Source of the DNA: Alsobacter sp045348435
GTDB lineage: Bacteria > Pseudomonadota > Alphaproteobacteria > Rhizobiales > Beijerinckiaceae
NCBI RefSeq assembly: GCF_045348435.1
Contig: NZ_CP157484.1
Coordinates: forward strand, 4,650,001-4,714,000
Direction: 5' to 3'
DNA: 64,000 bases
Below are positions 17,450-26,382 of this stretch, in pieces (the stretch's first letter is position 1; every line of letters begins with the position of its first letter). The notes beneath the pieces were generated by a model. That model made no database searches. It was not told the origin of the DNA and was given only the letters and a program-made list of their open reading frames with translations. The position numbers and the translations under genes are program-made.

Positions 17450-17503
17450 AGTAATGCACATAACGTCGCCTCGAACAATGCGCAACCAGCATGAGGCGAA
17501 CCG

Positions 17504-18730
17504 ATGTTGAACGCGGCACTTCTGGACGGCAGGAGCGACGACGCGCCTGCCGCGACCATCTCCCGATCGCTGACGCTGCTCTTCGCCGTCTCCGTCGGCG
17601 TCATCGTCACCAACCTGTTCGCCTCGCAGACGCTCGTCGGCGTCATCGGCGCCTCGCTGGGACTGCAGGAGGGCGCCGCCGGCTTCGTCGCCATGGCGTC
17701 GCTGCTTGGCTACTCGGCGGGCCTGTTCCTGCTCGTGCCGCTCGCCGACCTCACGGAGAACCGCTCCCTGGTCGTGCGCCTGCTCTCCGGCGCCGTCCTG
17801 GCGGCCGCCTGCACGACGCTGGTCCAGGGAGCCGGCCCGCTGCTGGCCAGCCTCTTCCTGCTCGGCGCGTGCTGCTCGGCGATCCAGGTGTTGGTGCCCG
17901 TGGCCGCCTCGATGGCCGCGCCGGAGCACCGCGGCCAGGTGATCGGCGACGTGATGAGCGGGCTGATGGTGGGCATCCTGCTGTCGCGTCCCGTCGCCAG
18001 CCTGCTGGCCGACGCGGTCGGCTGGCGCGGCTTCTACGGCGGCAGCGCGGCCGCCATGGCCCTGCTCACGGCCGTGCTGGCGCGCAAGCTGCCGCGCCGG
18101 GCGCCCGCTGGGCGCACCTCCTACCCCGCCCTGATCGCCTCGCTGTGGCAGCTGCTGCGCGACGAGCCGGTCCTGCGCCGCCGCTCGCTGACCGCGAGCC
18201 TCGCCATGGCGTCGTTCAGCCTGTTCTGGACCTCGATCGCGCTGAAGCTGGCGCAGCCGCCCTATGACCTCGGCCAGCGCGGCGTCGCCCTGTTCGCGCT
18301 GGTCGGCGCCGGGGGCGCGGTCGTGACGCCGATCTTCGGGCGCGCCGGCGACCGCGGCTGGACCCGCCCGGCGACGGTCGCCGCCCACGTCCTGATCGTC
18401 GGCTCGCTGCTGATCGCCGCATGGGCCCCGCAGACCGGGTCCGCGACGGTCTCGCTGGCGCTGCTCGGCTTGACCGCGGTCCTTCTGGATGTCGGGACCA
18501 CTGGCGACCAGACGCTCGGCCGACGTTCGATCAACCTGCTGAACCCCGAGGCGCGGGGCCGCATCAACGGCCTGTTCGTCGGGCTGTTCTTCCTCGGGGG
18601 CGCAGTTGGATCCAGCGTCGCTGGCGTAGCCTGGTCCTGGGGCGGCTGGACGGCCGTTTGCCTCGTCGGCGCAGGCTTCGGCGCAATGACCTTGGCGCTG
18701 GATGTCCTGGCGAAGCCGGTTCGCGGCTGA
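17504..18730 (+). CDS. MFS transporter (DHA1-type)
   Basis: 408-aa major facilitator with about 12 hydrophobic segments. The first half has SLGLQEGAAGFVAMASLLGYSAGLFLLVPLADLTENRSLV, close to the MFS loop 2–3 signature (GxLaDr-like), and the second half has GQRGVALFALVGAGGAVVTPIFGRAGDRGW. It is related to drug/metabolite exporters of the YnfM/AraJ kind; the substrate is not known. GAGG lies 7 bases before the ATG. It is divergent from a LysR regulator. Confidence 0.88.
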   Translation: MLNAALLDGRSDDAPAATISRSLTLLFAVSVGVIVTNLFASQTLVGVIGASLGLQEGAAGFVAMASLLGYSAGLFLLVPLADLTENRSLVVRLLSGAVLAAACTTLVQGAGPLLASLFLLGACCSAIQVLVPVAASMAAPEHRGQVIGDVMSGLMVGILLSRPVASLLADAVGWRGFYGGSAAAMALLTAVLARKLPRRAPAGRTSYPALIASLWQLLRDEPVLRRRSLTASLAMASFSLFWTSIALKLAQPPYDLGQRGVALFALVGAGGAVVTPIFGRAGDRGWTRPATVAAHVLIVGSLLIAAWAPQTGSATVSLALLGLTAVLLDVGTTGDQTLGRRSINLLNPEARGRINGLFVGLFFLGGAVGSSVAGVAWSWGGWTAVCLVGAGFGAMTLALDVLAKPVRG

Positions 18731-18762
18731 GGCGTTCAGCCTGAACCGGCGCCGCCTGGGCG

Positions 18763-19056
18763 ATGCCGATGCAGATCTTGCCCCCGCCAGTTCAGCAGGA
18801 TGGTGGTGAGCACCCGCTCGCCCTTTTCCCTGTGTCCCAGGTGACAGTCGCGGCGGCGCTCGGCTACGCGGCCTGGACCTTCGCGCTCGGCTGCTTCGGA
18901 GCGGCGCGGGCCTCCAATTTCCTCTACCTCGTTCCGCCCGTCGCCACCGTCCTGGCGTTCCTGCTGACAGGCGAGGCGCCGGGCCTGCAGACGCTCGCGG
19001 GAGGCGCGATCGCCGTCGCCGGGGTGGTCATCGACAAAACGCGCGGGAAATCCTGA
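18763..19056 (+). pseudogene. Truncated EamA/DMT transporter (C-terminal domain only)
   Basis: The segment VAAALGYAAWTFALGCFGAARASNFLYLVPPVATVLAFLLTGEAPGL matches the last four helices of the second EamA domain of drug/metabolite transporters, ending VVIDKTRGKS. Intact relatives have about 290 residues and ten helices; here roughly 200 N-terminal residues are gone and the first 25 codons do not match the family. The gene was cut at about 18840 and is unlikely to be functional. Confidence 0.7.
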
Positions 19057-19184
19057 CCGGAGAATTGTCCGCCTCGCCGAAGCGCCCTTTCTAGAGGTGG
19101 CCTAAAGACCGCTCCGCTAATTCTCCATGACGAGGACGGCGTCGCCGCGCTATTCGGACGCGTCCGACCTTCACAAGGTGTCTC

Positions 19185-19817
19185 GTGCCCACTTCAGCCC
19201 ACCTGCTCGCCTTCGCCCTCGTCTCGCTCGGCATGGTCTGCACGCCGGGGCCGAACATGATGTACCTGGTCTCGCGCTCGATCAGCCAGGGCAAGGCGGC
19301 TGGCCTGATCTCCCTGGGCGGGGTCGCGGTCGGCTTCATGTTCTACATGCTCTGCGCCGCGTTCGGGATCACCGCCCTCGTGCTCGCCGTGCCCTACGCC
19401 TACGACGCGGTGCGCTTCGCCGGCGCGGCCTACCTGCTTTATCTCGCCTGGAACGCCGTGAAGCCCGGCGGGCGCTCGCCCTTCCAGGTCGTGGAGCTGC
19501 CGCGCGACACGCCGCGCAAGCTGTTCATGATGGGGCTGCTCACCAACCTGCTGAACCCCAAGGCGGCCGTGCTCTATCTCTCGCTGCTGCCGCAGTTCGT
19601 CGAGCCCGCGCAGGGGAGCGTGCTCGGCCAGTCGATCGTGCTTGGCTCCACCCAGATCGCCGTCAGCCTGACCGTCAACGCGCTGATCGCCATCACGGCC
19701 GGATCGTTCGCGGCCTTCCTGTCCCGCAACAAGGGCTGGCTGCGCGTGCAGCGCTGGCTCATGGGGGCGATGCTGGGCGGCCTCGCCTTGAGGATGGCCG
19801 TGGAGAGCCGCCGCTGA
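19185..19817 (+). CDS. LysE family translocator (second of two)
   Basis: 210-aa RhtB/LysE-family exporter with the signature VCTPGPNMMYLVSRSISQGKAAG and the second-half motif LLTNLLNPKAAVLYLSLLPQFV. It is distinct from the first LysE gene at 15011. The start is GTG 19185 with AAGGTG upstream. An 8-bp inverted repeat (19059–19066 with 19119–19126, GGAGAATT/AATTCTCC) lies in the promoter region and may be an operator. The gene opens a probable operon with the VOC protein and the hydrolase that follow. Confidence 0.9.
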   Translation: MPTSAHLLAFALVSLGMVCTPGPNMMYLVSRSISQGKAAGLISLGGVAVGFMFYMLCAAFGITALVLAVPYAYDAVRFAGAAYLLYLAWNAVKPGGRSPFQVVELPRDTPRKLFMMGLLTNLLNPKAAVLYLSLLPQFVEPAQGSVLGQSIVLGSTQIAVSLTVNALIAITAGSFAAFLSRNKGWLRVQRWLMGAMLGGLALRMAVESRR

Positions 19818-19830
19818 CCCGAGGACGCCG

Positions 19831-20268
19831 ATGTTCAGCCACGTGACAGTCGGGTGCAGCGATCTCGACCGCGCCGCACGCTTCTATGACGCAGTTCTGC
19901 CGCCCCTCGGGCTGCAACGGCGAGCCGTCATGCCTGACGGCGGCCCTGCCTCCGCCTGCTGGGTAAGCCCCGACGCGATCCTGCCGCGCTTCTACGTTTA
20001 CCAGCCCTTCGACGGAAAGCCGGCGAGCGCGGGCAACGGCGCCATGGTCGCCTTCCTGGCCGCCGATTCCGCCGCCGTGGACGCGGCTTACGCGTCCGGA
20101 CTGCGGGCCGGCGGGACGGACGAGGGCAAGCCCGGTCCACGCCCCCACTACGGCGACGGCTACTACGGCGCCTACCTCCGCGATCCCGACGGGAACAAGG
20201 TCCACGTCGTCTGCCGAGGGGACATCGCGGCGAACCCCGTCCAAGATGCTCAAAGGGAAGCGTCATGA
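19831..20268 (+). CDS. VOC family (glyoxalase-like) protein
   Basis: 145-aa vicinal-oxygen-chelate protein with two beta-alpha-beta-beta-beta units. It begins MFSHVTVGCSDLDRAARFYDAVLPPLG and ends GAYLRDPDGNKVHVVCRG, both typical. His4 and the Glu-equivalent positions suggest a metal site, but the substrate is unknown; relatives include glyoxalases and extradiol dioxygenases. It starts 13 bases after the LysE gene and overlaps the next gene by ATGA. Confidence 0.88.
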   Translation: MFSHVTVGCSDLDRAARFYDAVLPPLGLQRRAVMPDGGPASACWVSPDAILPRFYVYQPFDGKPASAGNGAMVAFLAADSAAVDAAYASGLRAGGTDEGKPGPRPHYGDGYYGAYLRDPDGNKVHVVCRGDIAANPVQDAQREAS

Positions 20269-21041
20269 CGATCTCGACGCGTGACATCGCCTACCAGGTC
20301 GATGGACTCGGCATGGTCGCCCATCTCGCGCGGCCTAGCGGCCAGGGGCCCTGGCCGGCGGTTCTGATCGGCCATGACGGGGTCGGCCTCGACGCCTATC
20401 AGCGGAGCCGGGCCGACGACCTCGCTGCTCACGGCTACCTTGCGCTGGCGATGGACTATCACGGCGGCCAGACCTACTTCGGCCGGCCCGACGCGATGCT
20501 GGCCCGGACCATGCCCCTGCTGGGCGATGAGAAACGCATGCAGGCCATCGGCCGCGCCGCGTTCGACATTCTCCTCGCGGAGCCCGGCGTCGAGCCCGAC
20601 CGCATCGCCGCTCTCGGCTACGGCGCCGGCGGACGGATCGTGCTCGAACTGGCCAGAACAGGCGTGCCGTTCAAGGCGATCGCGGTCGTCCATCCCGCGT
20701 TTCCGCCCGCCAATGCCCACGACTGGACGGGCAAGACGGGCACGGTCCTCCTGTGCACCGGCTCCGAGGACCCCATCTGCACCCCCGAGCAGGTTCTGAC
20801 GTTCGGCCGCGCGCTTCAGGAGGCCGGGCTCGACTGGCGCGCGACCATCCACGGAGGCGCCAAGCACGCCTTCTGGGCTCGGCCGACCCATCCCGATGGT
20901 TCTCCCGCCGAGGGAGCCACCCATGCCGAGGCCACTGTGCCGGGCGTCGGCTATCATCCGGAGGCCGCCGTGCGGGCGTGGCAGGCGGTGCTCGATCTGC
21001 TGGACGAGACATTCACATCTTCAGGCGTCGAGCGAGCCTAG
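20265..21041 (+). CDS. Dienelactone hydrolase-like protein lacking the nucleophilic Cys
   Basis: 258-aa alpha/beta hydrolase clearly of the dienelactone hydrolase family (RPSGQGPWPAVLIGHDGVGL, YHGGQTYFGR, and an acid and His in GSEDPICTPEQ and GGAKHAFWARP). The nucleophile elbow, normally GYCFGG, reads GYGAGG here, so the Cys is replaced by Gly while Asp and His remain. The protein may be inactive or have changed function. It overlaps the VOC gene by 4 bases and the end of the convergent LysR gene by 4. Confidence 0.85.
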   Translation: MTISTRDIAYQVDGLGMVAHLARPSGQGPWPAVLIGHDGVGLDAYQRSRADDLAAHGYLALAMDYHGGQTYFGRPDAMLARTMPLLGDEKRMQAIGRAAFDILLAEPGVEPDRIAALGYGAGGRIVLELARTGVPFKAIAVVHPAFPPANAHDWTGKTGTVLLCTGSEDPICTPEQVLTFGRALQEAGLDWRATIHGGAKHAFWARPTHPDGSPAEGATHAEATVPGVGYHPEAAVRAWQAVLDLLDETFTSSGVERA

Positions 21042-21958
21042 CCGGCGTCCCACGGCCGGTTCTTCAACGCACCCGCGAGGTAGTCGACGAAGGCCCTGAT
21101 CCTGGCCGGCAGCCGGCCGCCCTGGCCGAGGTAGATGGCGTGGATGTCCTCGACGTCCCCGGGGCTGAACTCCTCCAGCACGGGTACGAGCAGGCCTTCC
21201 TCGATGTCGCGTCCGACGTGAAAGCGGGCGAGGCGCGCCAGGCCCAGTCCCTCCAGCGCGAGGCGGCGCATCGTCTCGCCGTCGCCGGCCTGGATGTCGC
21301 CGCTGGTCCTGAGCCGGATCTCGCGCTCTCCGTCGCGAAATGGCCAGCCGTCCGCAGACCTCGCGAAGGAGAAGCCGAGCCGGACGTGCCGGTCGAGGTC
21401 CTCGACCCCGAGCGGTCGGCCCTCGCGGGCGAGGTAGGCGGGCGAGGCGACGACGACCATGCGGCTCGCCGCGAGCTTGCGGGCCATCAGGCGCGACGCC
21501 TGCAACGGCCCCACCCGGATGGCCACGTCGGCCCTGACGTCGAGAAGGTCCACGACCTGGTCGGAGAGCACGAGATCGAGGCAGACGTCGGGATGCCGCT
21601 CGACGAAGCCCGGCACGAGCGGGATGAGATGGTGCAGCCCGAAGGGGACGTTGCAGTTGACCCGCAGGCGGCCGCGCGGAATGGCGCCGGCGGAGGCTTC
21701 CCGCTCCGCCTCGTCCATGTCGGCCAGGATTCCCACCGAGCGCTCGTGGAACGCCGCTCCCTCGGCCGTCAGCTGGAACTTGCGGGTGGAGCGGTTGACC
21801 AGCCTTGCGCCGAGCCGCGCCTCCAGCCGCCCCACGAGCTTGCTCACGGCGGACGGCGTCATCCGCAGGGCGCGCGCCGCCGCCGAGAAGCCGCCCCGCT
21901 CGACGACGGCGGCGAACACCTCCATCTCGGCGGCGCGGTTGACGCTGACGGACGGCAT
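21038..21958 (-). CDS. LysR family transcriptional regulator
   Basis: 306 aa with the DNA-binding domain near the start (EMEVFAAVVERGGFSAAARALRMTPSAVSKLVGRLEARLGARLV) and a C-terminal effector domain. It resembles the large CrgA/DmlR-like group of LysR regulators. It is divergent from the MFS transporter at 22167 with a 208-base gap that holds an inverted repeat at 22075–22093, so that transporter is the likeliest target. Confidence 0.92.
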   Translation of the reverse strand: MPSVSVNRAAEMEVFAAVVERGGFSAAARALRMTPSAVSKLVGRLEARLGARLVNRSTRKFQLTAEGAAFHERSVGILADMDEAEREASAGAIPRGRLRVNCNVPFGLHHLIPLVPGFVERHPDVCLDLVLSDQVVDLLDVRADVAIRVGPLQASRLMARKLAASRMVVVASPAYLAREGRPLGVEDLDRHVRLGFSFARSADGWPFRDGEREIRLRTSGDIQAGDGETMRRLALEGLGLARLARFHVGRDIEEGLLVPVLEEFSPGDVEDIHAIYLGQGGRLPARIRAFVDYLAGALKNRPWDAG

Positions 21959-22074
21959 GGTTCAGTCGCCCCCATCGCCGGACAGGGTTCCGGTCGGCCG
22001 AAAGACCTTCATCTCGGGACCTCGCTGCCTCAGATGCCTCAATCGGAGGGCCATCCTAACTCCCCAACATGAGA

Positions 22075-22093
22075 ATTCACGTCACAAGTGAAT
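22075..22093. promoter_or_regulatory. Inverted repeat in the LysR–MFS divergent promoter
   Basis: ATTCAC-N7-GTGAAT, a perfect 6-bp dyad 74 bases upstream of the MFS start. It is AT-rich against the background. Binding by the divergent LysR protein is inferred from position only. Confidence 0.45.
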
Positions 22094-22166
22094 GTCCCGT
22101 CGGCCGTCTCGTTCCGAGTACGCCAAAGAGCCATGTGGGCTGCCTTGACATCCACGAGGTCCTCCC

Positions 22167-23360
22167 ATGCCCATCGCAGTCTATGCGCTCACCGCCGGAG
22201 CCTTCGGCATCGGCGCCACCGAATTCGTCATCATGGGCCTGCTCCTGCAGGTCGCCGGGGACCTGCACGTGTCCCTGCCGCTCGCCGGGCTCCTCGTCTC
22301 CGCCTATGCGCTCGGCGTCACCATCGGCGCCCCGACCCTGACCTTTGCGGCGCGGTCGCTCCCCCGCCGCACCGTGCTGCTGGGGCTCATGGCGGTGTTC
22401 GTGGCCGGCAACATCGCCTGCGCCCTGGCGCCGAACTACGCGGCGCTCGTGGCCGCGCGCATCGTCACCTCGCTCGCGCACGGCACGTTCTTCGGGGTCG
22501 GATCCGTCGTGGCCGCCGACTTGGCCCCGCCGGACCGGAAGGCCAGCGCCATCGCGGTGATGTTCACAGGGCTCACCGTGGCCACGCTTCTCGGCGTGCC
22601 GGCCGGCGCTTGGATCGGGCTCACATACGGGTGGCGCGCCACCTTCTGGGCCGTGGCGGGCGTCGGAGTCCTCGCCTTCGCCATCCTGGCTGCGGCCCTG
22701 CCCCCGCTGCGGCAGGACGGTCCCGCCACGCCCGTCCGACGGGAATTGGCCGCCTTGCTGCGCGCGCCGGTGCTGCTGGCCCTGGCGACCACGACGCTGG
22801 GCTATGCCGGCGTGTTCGCGGCCTTCACCTACATCCAGCCCATGCTGACGCGCGTGACGGGCATCGCGGAGGCCAGCGTCTCGCCGATCCTGCTCGTCTT
22901 CGGCCTCGGGCTCGCCGTCGGGAACATCGCCGGAGGCAAGCTCGCAGACCGGCTGCCGCGACATGCCGCCCTGGCGACGCTGCTGCTGCTGACGGGCGTC
23001 CTCGCGGTCTTCGGCGTCGCGTTGCGAAGCCCGGCCACGGCCATCGCGGCGGTCGGGCTGCTGGGCGCGGCCGGATTCGCGACGGTCGCGCCGTTGCAGA
23101 TGCGGGTGCTGGACCAGGCGGGCGACGCGGGTCGCAACCTCGCGTCGAGCGCCAACATCGCCGCTTTCAACCTCGGCAACGCGCTGGGCGCCTGGGCCGG
23201 AGGCGCGGCGCTCTCAAGCGGCTTCGGCCTCGAGGCCGTCCCGCTCGTCGGAGCCGGGCTGAGCCTGCTCGGCGTCATGGCCAGCCTGCTCGCAAGCCGC
23301 GCGCCGCAGCCGCTGCCGACGATGTGCCTACACGCGCGAGGTCCGCGACGCGGTCTATGA
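22167..23360 (+). CDS. MFS transporter (AraJ/YdhP-like DHA1 family)
   Basis: 397 aa with 12 predicted helices. The start PIAVYALTAGAFGIGATEFVIMGLLLQVAGDLHVSLPLAGLLVSAYALGV is typical of the arabinose-efflux/sugar-exporter group of DHA1 transporters, as is ARIVTSLAHGTFFGVGSVVAADL. The substrate is unknown; this group exports sugars, purines or drugs. It is divergent from a LysR regulator. A putative ECF41 promoter begins 53 bases after its stop and belongs to the next gene. Confidence 0.9.
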   Translation: MPIAVYALTAGAFGIGATEFVIMGLLLQVAGDLHVSLPLAGLLVSAYALGVTIGAPTLTFAARSLPRRTVLLGLMAVFVAGNIACALAPNYAALVAARIVTSLAHGTFFGVGSVVAADLAPPDRKASAIAVMFTGLTVATLLGVPAGAWIGLTYGWRATFWAVAGVGVLAFAILAAALPPLRQDGPATPVRRELAALLRAPVLLALATTTLGYAGVFAAFTYIQPMLTRVTGIAEASVSPILLVFGLGLAVGNIAGGKLADRLPRHAALATLLLLTGVLAVFGVALRSPATAIAAVGLLGAAGFATVAPLQMRVLDQAGDAGRNLASSANIAAFNLGNALGAWAGGAALSSGFGLEAVPLVGAGLSLLGVMASLLASRAPQPLPTMCLHARGPRRGL

Positions 23361-23412
23361 TGTGGCCAGCCATTCGGCCCATTGACCCCGTTTGAGGAGT
23401 GCGCCGGAGCCA

Positions 23413-23439
23413 TGTCACGCGCGGGCATCCTGCCTCGTC
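23413..23439 (+). promoter_or_regulatory. ECF41-type promoter (P4) for the epoxide hydrolase gene
   Basis: TGTCACG (23413–23419), 16 bases, CGTC (23436–23439). It matches the element in front of the ECF41 operon at 27764–27790 in both half-sites and spacing. It is intergenic and points at the hydrolase gene, whose start is 49–61 bases downstream. Confidence 0.75.
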
Positions 23440-23499
23440 CCGACGTCGTCCGCGCCGCCGCTGGCCAGGCTCCACGACCGCAGAACGATGAGACGACGC

Positions 23500-24630
23500 A
23501 TGCCCATTCGCCCGTTCAGGATATCCGTACCGGATGACGACATCGAAGACCTGCACCGGAGGCTGGACCGGACGCGCTGGCCATCGGCGTTCTCGGGAGC
23601 CGGCTGGGAGGACGGCGCGGACGCCTTGTACCTGCGCGAGCTCGTGCGCCACTGGCGTCACCGCTACGACTGGCGCGAGCGCGAGGCCGCGCTGAACCGG
23701 CACGAGCACCGGATCGCCGACATCGACGGCGTCGACATCCACTTCATCCACGCGAAGGGGCAAGGCCCTTCGCCCGTCCCGCTGCTCCTGCTCCACGGCT
23801 GGCCAAGCAGCTTCGTGCAGATGTTATCGATCCTCCCGCTCCTGACCGAGGCGCGCGACGACGGCACGCCCTGCTTCGACGTGGTGGCGGCGTCCCTGCC
23901 GGGCTATCCGTTCACGAGCTTTCCCGACGGGCCGGGGATGGGCTTCGCGCGCATGGCGACGCTGATGACCCGGCTCATGGTCGAGGAGCTCGGCTACGAA
24001 CGCTTCGCGGCGCGGGGGACCGACCAGGGCGGCCTCGTGCAGCGCCGGATCGCACTCGCTACGCCCGAGCGCCTGATCGGGCTGCACAGGTCCGGCGTGA
24101 CGCCCTTCGCCTCGCCCATGCCGACCGACCTCAGCCCGGCGGAGGTCGAGTACCAGAGGCAGGCGCAGGAGTGGGCTCCCCGCGAGACGCTCTATGCGAG
24201 GCTGCAGGCGCAGCGCCCCGAGACGCTGGCGCCGGCCCTGTCGGACTCGCCCGTTGCGCTGGCGAGCTGGTTCATCGAGAAATTCCAGCGCTGGGGCGAT
24301 ACACGCGCCGGCGTCGACGCGGCGTTCGGCCGGGACAGGCTGCTCGACAACCTTTCGCTCCACTGGTTCACCGGAGCGGGCGCGGCCTCCGTCCGGATCT
24401 ACCGCGAGGCGATCAGGGATCTGGAGACGCCGGCGCGCGTCGAGGTTCCGACGGCCATCATGGTGCCGCTCAACGACGCCGTGAACCCGCCGGCGCCGCG
24501 CGAGTGGGCGGAGCGGTCCTACAATGTCGCGAGGTGGACGGTGATGGAGCGCGGCGGCCACTTCCCGGAATGGGAGGCTCCGGACGTGGTGGCGGACGAC
24601 ATCCGGGCCTTTTTCGCCCAGTTCGTGTGA
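23500..24630 (+). CDS. Epoxide hydrolase (EHN domain, alpha/beta hydrolase)
   Basis: 376-aa protein with the N-terminal EHN domain (PFRISVPDDDIEDLHRRLDRTRWP…) that marks microsomal-type epoxide hydrolases, then an alpha/beta hydrolase. HGWPSSFVQ forms the oxyanion hole, GTDQGGLVQRRIAL holds the nucleophilic Asp, and the His is in MERGGHFPEWEAPD. It would open epoxides to diols. ATG 23488 (four residues longer) is an equal alternative start. An ECF41-type promoter lies directly upstream, placing it in the proposed ECF41 regulon. Confidence 0.88.
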   Translation: MPIRPFRISVPDDDIEDLHRRLDRTRWPSAFSGAGWEDGADALYLRELVRHWRHRYDWREREAALNRHEHRIADIDGVDIHFIHAKGQGPSPVPLLLLHGWPSSFVQMLSILPLLTEARDDGTPCFDVVAASLPGYPFTSFPDGPGMGFARMATLMTRLMVEELGYERFAARGTDQGGLVQRRIALATPERLIGLHRSGVTPFASPMPTDLSPAEVEYQRQAQEWAPRETLYARLQAQRPETLAPALSDSPVALASWFIEKFQRWGDTRAGVDAAFGRDRLLDNLSLHWFTGAGAASVRIYREAIRDLETPARVEVPTAIMVPLNDAVNPPAPREWAERSYNVARWTVMERGGHFPEWEAPDVVADDIRAFFAQFV

Positions 24631-24645
24631 TCCGGGGTTCGTTCC

Positions 24646-25218
24646 TTAGAGCATCGGAGCTGGCGGGCCTTCGCCCCCAGCGGCTCCGTGGTCCCGGATG
24701 TCGGCCAGCCGGCGCACGAAGTCGTCCAGGGCCGAGCGCAGCGCCGCCTCGAACGCGTGCGTCGACCCCGGCGCCTCAGGCCTGGGGAAGGCGACCGTGA
24801 GGCAGGCTTCGTCGACGATCTCGGCCGACATGGTGGCGAGCACCTCGCGCAGCTGCGCCTGGGCGAAGCTCGCGTGCGGCGCGACGTTGATCAGGGCCAC
24901 AGGCTTGCCGGGGAACACGGAGCTTCCGACGAGCCAGTCCAGCGCGTTCTTGAAGGCGCCGGGGATGCCGTGGGCGTATTCGGGACAAGCGACCAGCAGG
25001 CCGTCCGCTTGCTCGACCTCGGCATGGAAGGCGGCGACCGCGCCGGGCAGCGGCAGCCCGGGCTGGTCCAGGTCCGGCGAGAACGGGGGCAATCCGCCGA
25101 GGCCTTCCCAGAGCGCGATTTCGCATTCCGCAGGCGCAAGCTTTCGTGCGGCCAGCAGGGCCTGACGGTTCCTGGAGACGCCCCGCAGGCTGCCGCAAAG
25201 AGCGAGGATGCGGATCAT
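24646..25218 (-). CDS. NADPH-dependent FMN reductase (first of two)
   Basis: 190-aa flavodoxin-like reductase. ILALCGSLRGVSRNRQALLAA forms the FMN phosphate loop and CPEYAHGIPGAFKNALDWLVGS is the family signature. It would reduce FMN or quinones, possibly supplying reduced flavin. The start at 25218 overlaps the monooxygenase stop by ATGA, so the two are translated together. It is the last gene of the ECF41 operon (P1). The open frame running to 25542 is antisense-like extension. Confidence 0.9.
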   Translation of the reverse strand: MIRILALCGSLRGVSRNRQALLAARKLAPAECEIALWEGLGGLPPFSPDLDQPGLPLPGAVAAFHAEVEQADGLLVACPEYAHGIPGAFKNALDWLVGSSVFPGKPVALINVAPHASFAQAQLREVLATMSAEIVDEACLTVAFPRPEAPGSTHAFEAALRSALDDFVRRLADIRDHGAAGGEGPPAPML

Positions 25219-26366
25219 CCCCGCTCCTCGCCGTCGAGCTCGGCGAGCTTGCGGGCCAGCGCCGACCGAAGGGGCGGCAGCTTGCCGAAGAAGCCGATCA
25301 GCGCGTTGCGCACGGAGCGGCCGACGCCCGACTTCATCGTCGCGAGCCGCGTCAGCCGGTCGGTCGTGGCCACGACGTCCTCCGCCACGGCGTGCCGCCG
25401 GCGGGCCCAGTCGTCCAGTAGAGCCTCCGGCTCGCCGCCCAACACCCTGTCCAGCACCCCGGCGAGCGAGATCGCGTCCTGGATGCCGGTGTTCATGCCC
25501 TGCCCGCCCGCGGGGCTGTGCACGTGGGCCGCGTCGCCGCACAGCAGCACCCTGCCCTGCCGCGGCGAGCGCGCCACCTTGTGCTGGATACGGAAGCGGG
25601 AGGTCCAGACCGTCTCGGTGATCCGCCCGGCCGAGGTGGGCCCCCGGCGCCGCAGCAGGTCCTCGAACAGCGATTGGGGCGGATCATGCGGCGCCTCGTC
25701 CACGGTCGCGACGATGCGGAAATGGCCGCCTGGCAACGGCGCCACGACCACGAGCCCGTCGGGCGAGAAGAACAGCGACACCTCCTCGCGGTCGAGCGGC
25801 CAGTCCATGCGCACGTCGGCCAACAGGAAGCTCTGCGCATAGGCGGCGCCCTCGAAGGCGATGCCGGCCTGCTCGCGGACGACGCTATGCCCGCCGTCGC
25901 AGCCCACCAGCCAGCGGGTCTCGACCGGCTCGTCGCCGGCTCCCTTGCGGACGCGCAGCCGCACGCCGTCCCCGCCCGCCTCGATGCCGGCGGCCTCGAC
26001 CGGCCGTTCTACGCGGCCGCCGAGCGCCTCGAGCCGGGCCAGCAGGTGCTTTTCCGTGACATTCTGCGGGCACATCAGGGTGAAGTTGTAGGGGCTCGGG
26101 ATGCCTGCGAAGCCGATCTCGGCCAGCACGGCGTCGCGGTCGCGGATCCGGAACACCGGGACCTTGACGCCCTCGGCGAGCAGTTCGGCCGAGACGCCGA
26201 GCGGCTCCAGCACCTCCAGCGTGCGGGCATGGACGACGGCGGCGCGCGACGTGTTCGCGCCGGCCGCCTGCCGGTCGAGGATGCGCGGGCGGCGGCCCAG
26301 CCGGTGCAGCTCGGCGCCGAGCGCGAGGCCGCTCGGGCCGGCTCCGACGATGACGATGTCCTGCAT
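25215..26366 (-). CDS. FAD-dependent monooxygenase (aromatic hydroxylase type)
   Basis: 383-aa flavoprotein hydroxylase. DIVIVGAGPSGLALGAEL binds the ADP part of FAD, VGCDGGHSVVREQAGI is the DG motif and LLCGDAAHVHSPAGGQGMNTGIQDA is the GD motif, all in order. Relatives hydroxylate phenols or polyketide-like rings; the substrate here is unknown. It follows the sigma factor by 16 bases and overlaps the FMN reductase, and oxidoreductases are common genetic partners of ECF41 factors. Confidence 0.92.
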   Translation of the reverse strand: MQDIVIVGAGPSGLALGAELHRLGRRPRILDRQAAGANTSRAAVVHARTLEVLEPLGVSAELLAEGVKVPVFRIRDRDAVLAEIGFAGIPSPYNFTLMCPQNVTEKHLLARLEALGGRVERPVEAAGIEAGGDGVRLRVRKGAGDEPVETRWLVGCDGGHSVVREQAGIAFEGAAYAQSFLLADVRMDWPLDREEVSLFFSPDGLVVVAPLPGGHFRIVATVDEAPHDPPQSLFEDLLRRRGPTSAGRITETVWTSRFRIQHKVARSPRQGRVLLCGDAAHVHSPAGGQGMNTGIQDAISLAGVLDRVLGGEPEALLDDWARRRHAVAEDVVATTDRLTRLATMKSGVGRSVRNALIGFFGKLPPLRSALARKLAELDGEERG

Positions 26367-26382
26367 GGTTGTACGACTTTCC

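Noticed and set aside
19825..19848. A TGTCACG on the minus strand followed by CGTC
   Set aside because: The spacer is 14 bases, the −35 half lies inside the VOC coding region, and it does not face a gene start; taken as chance.
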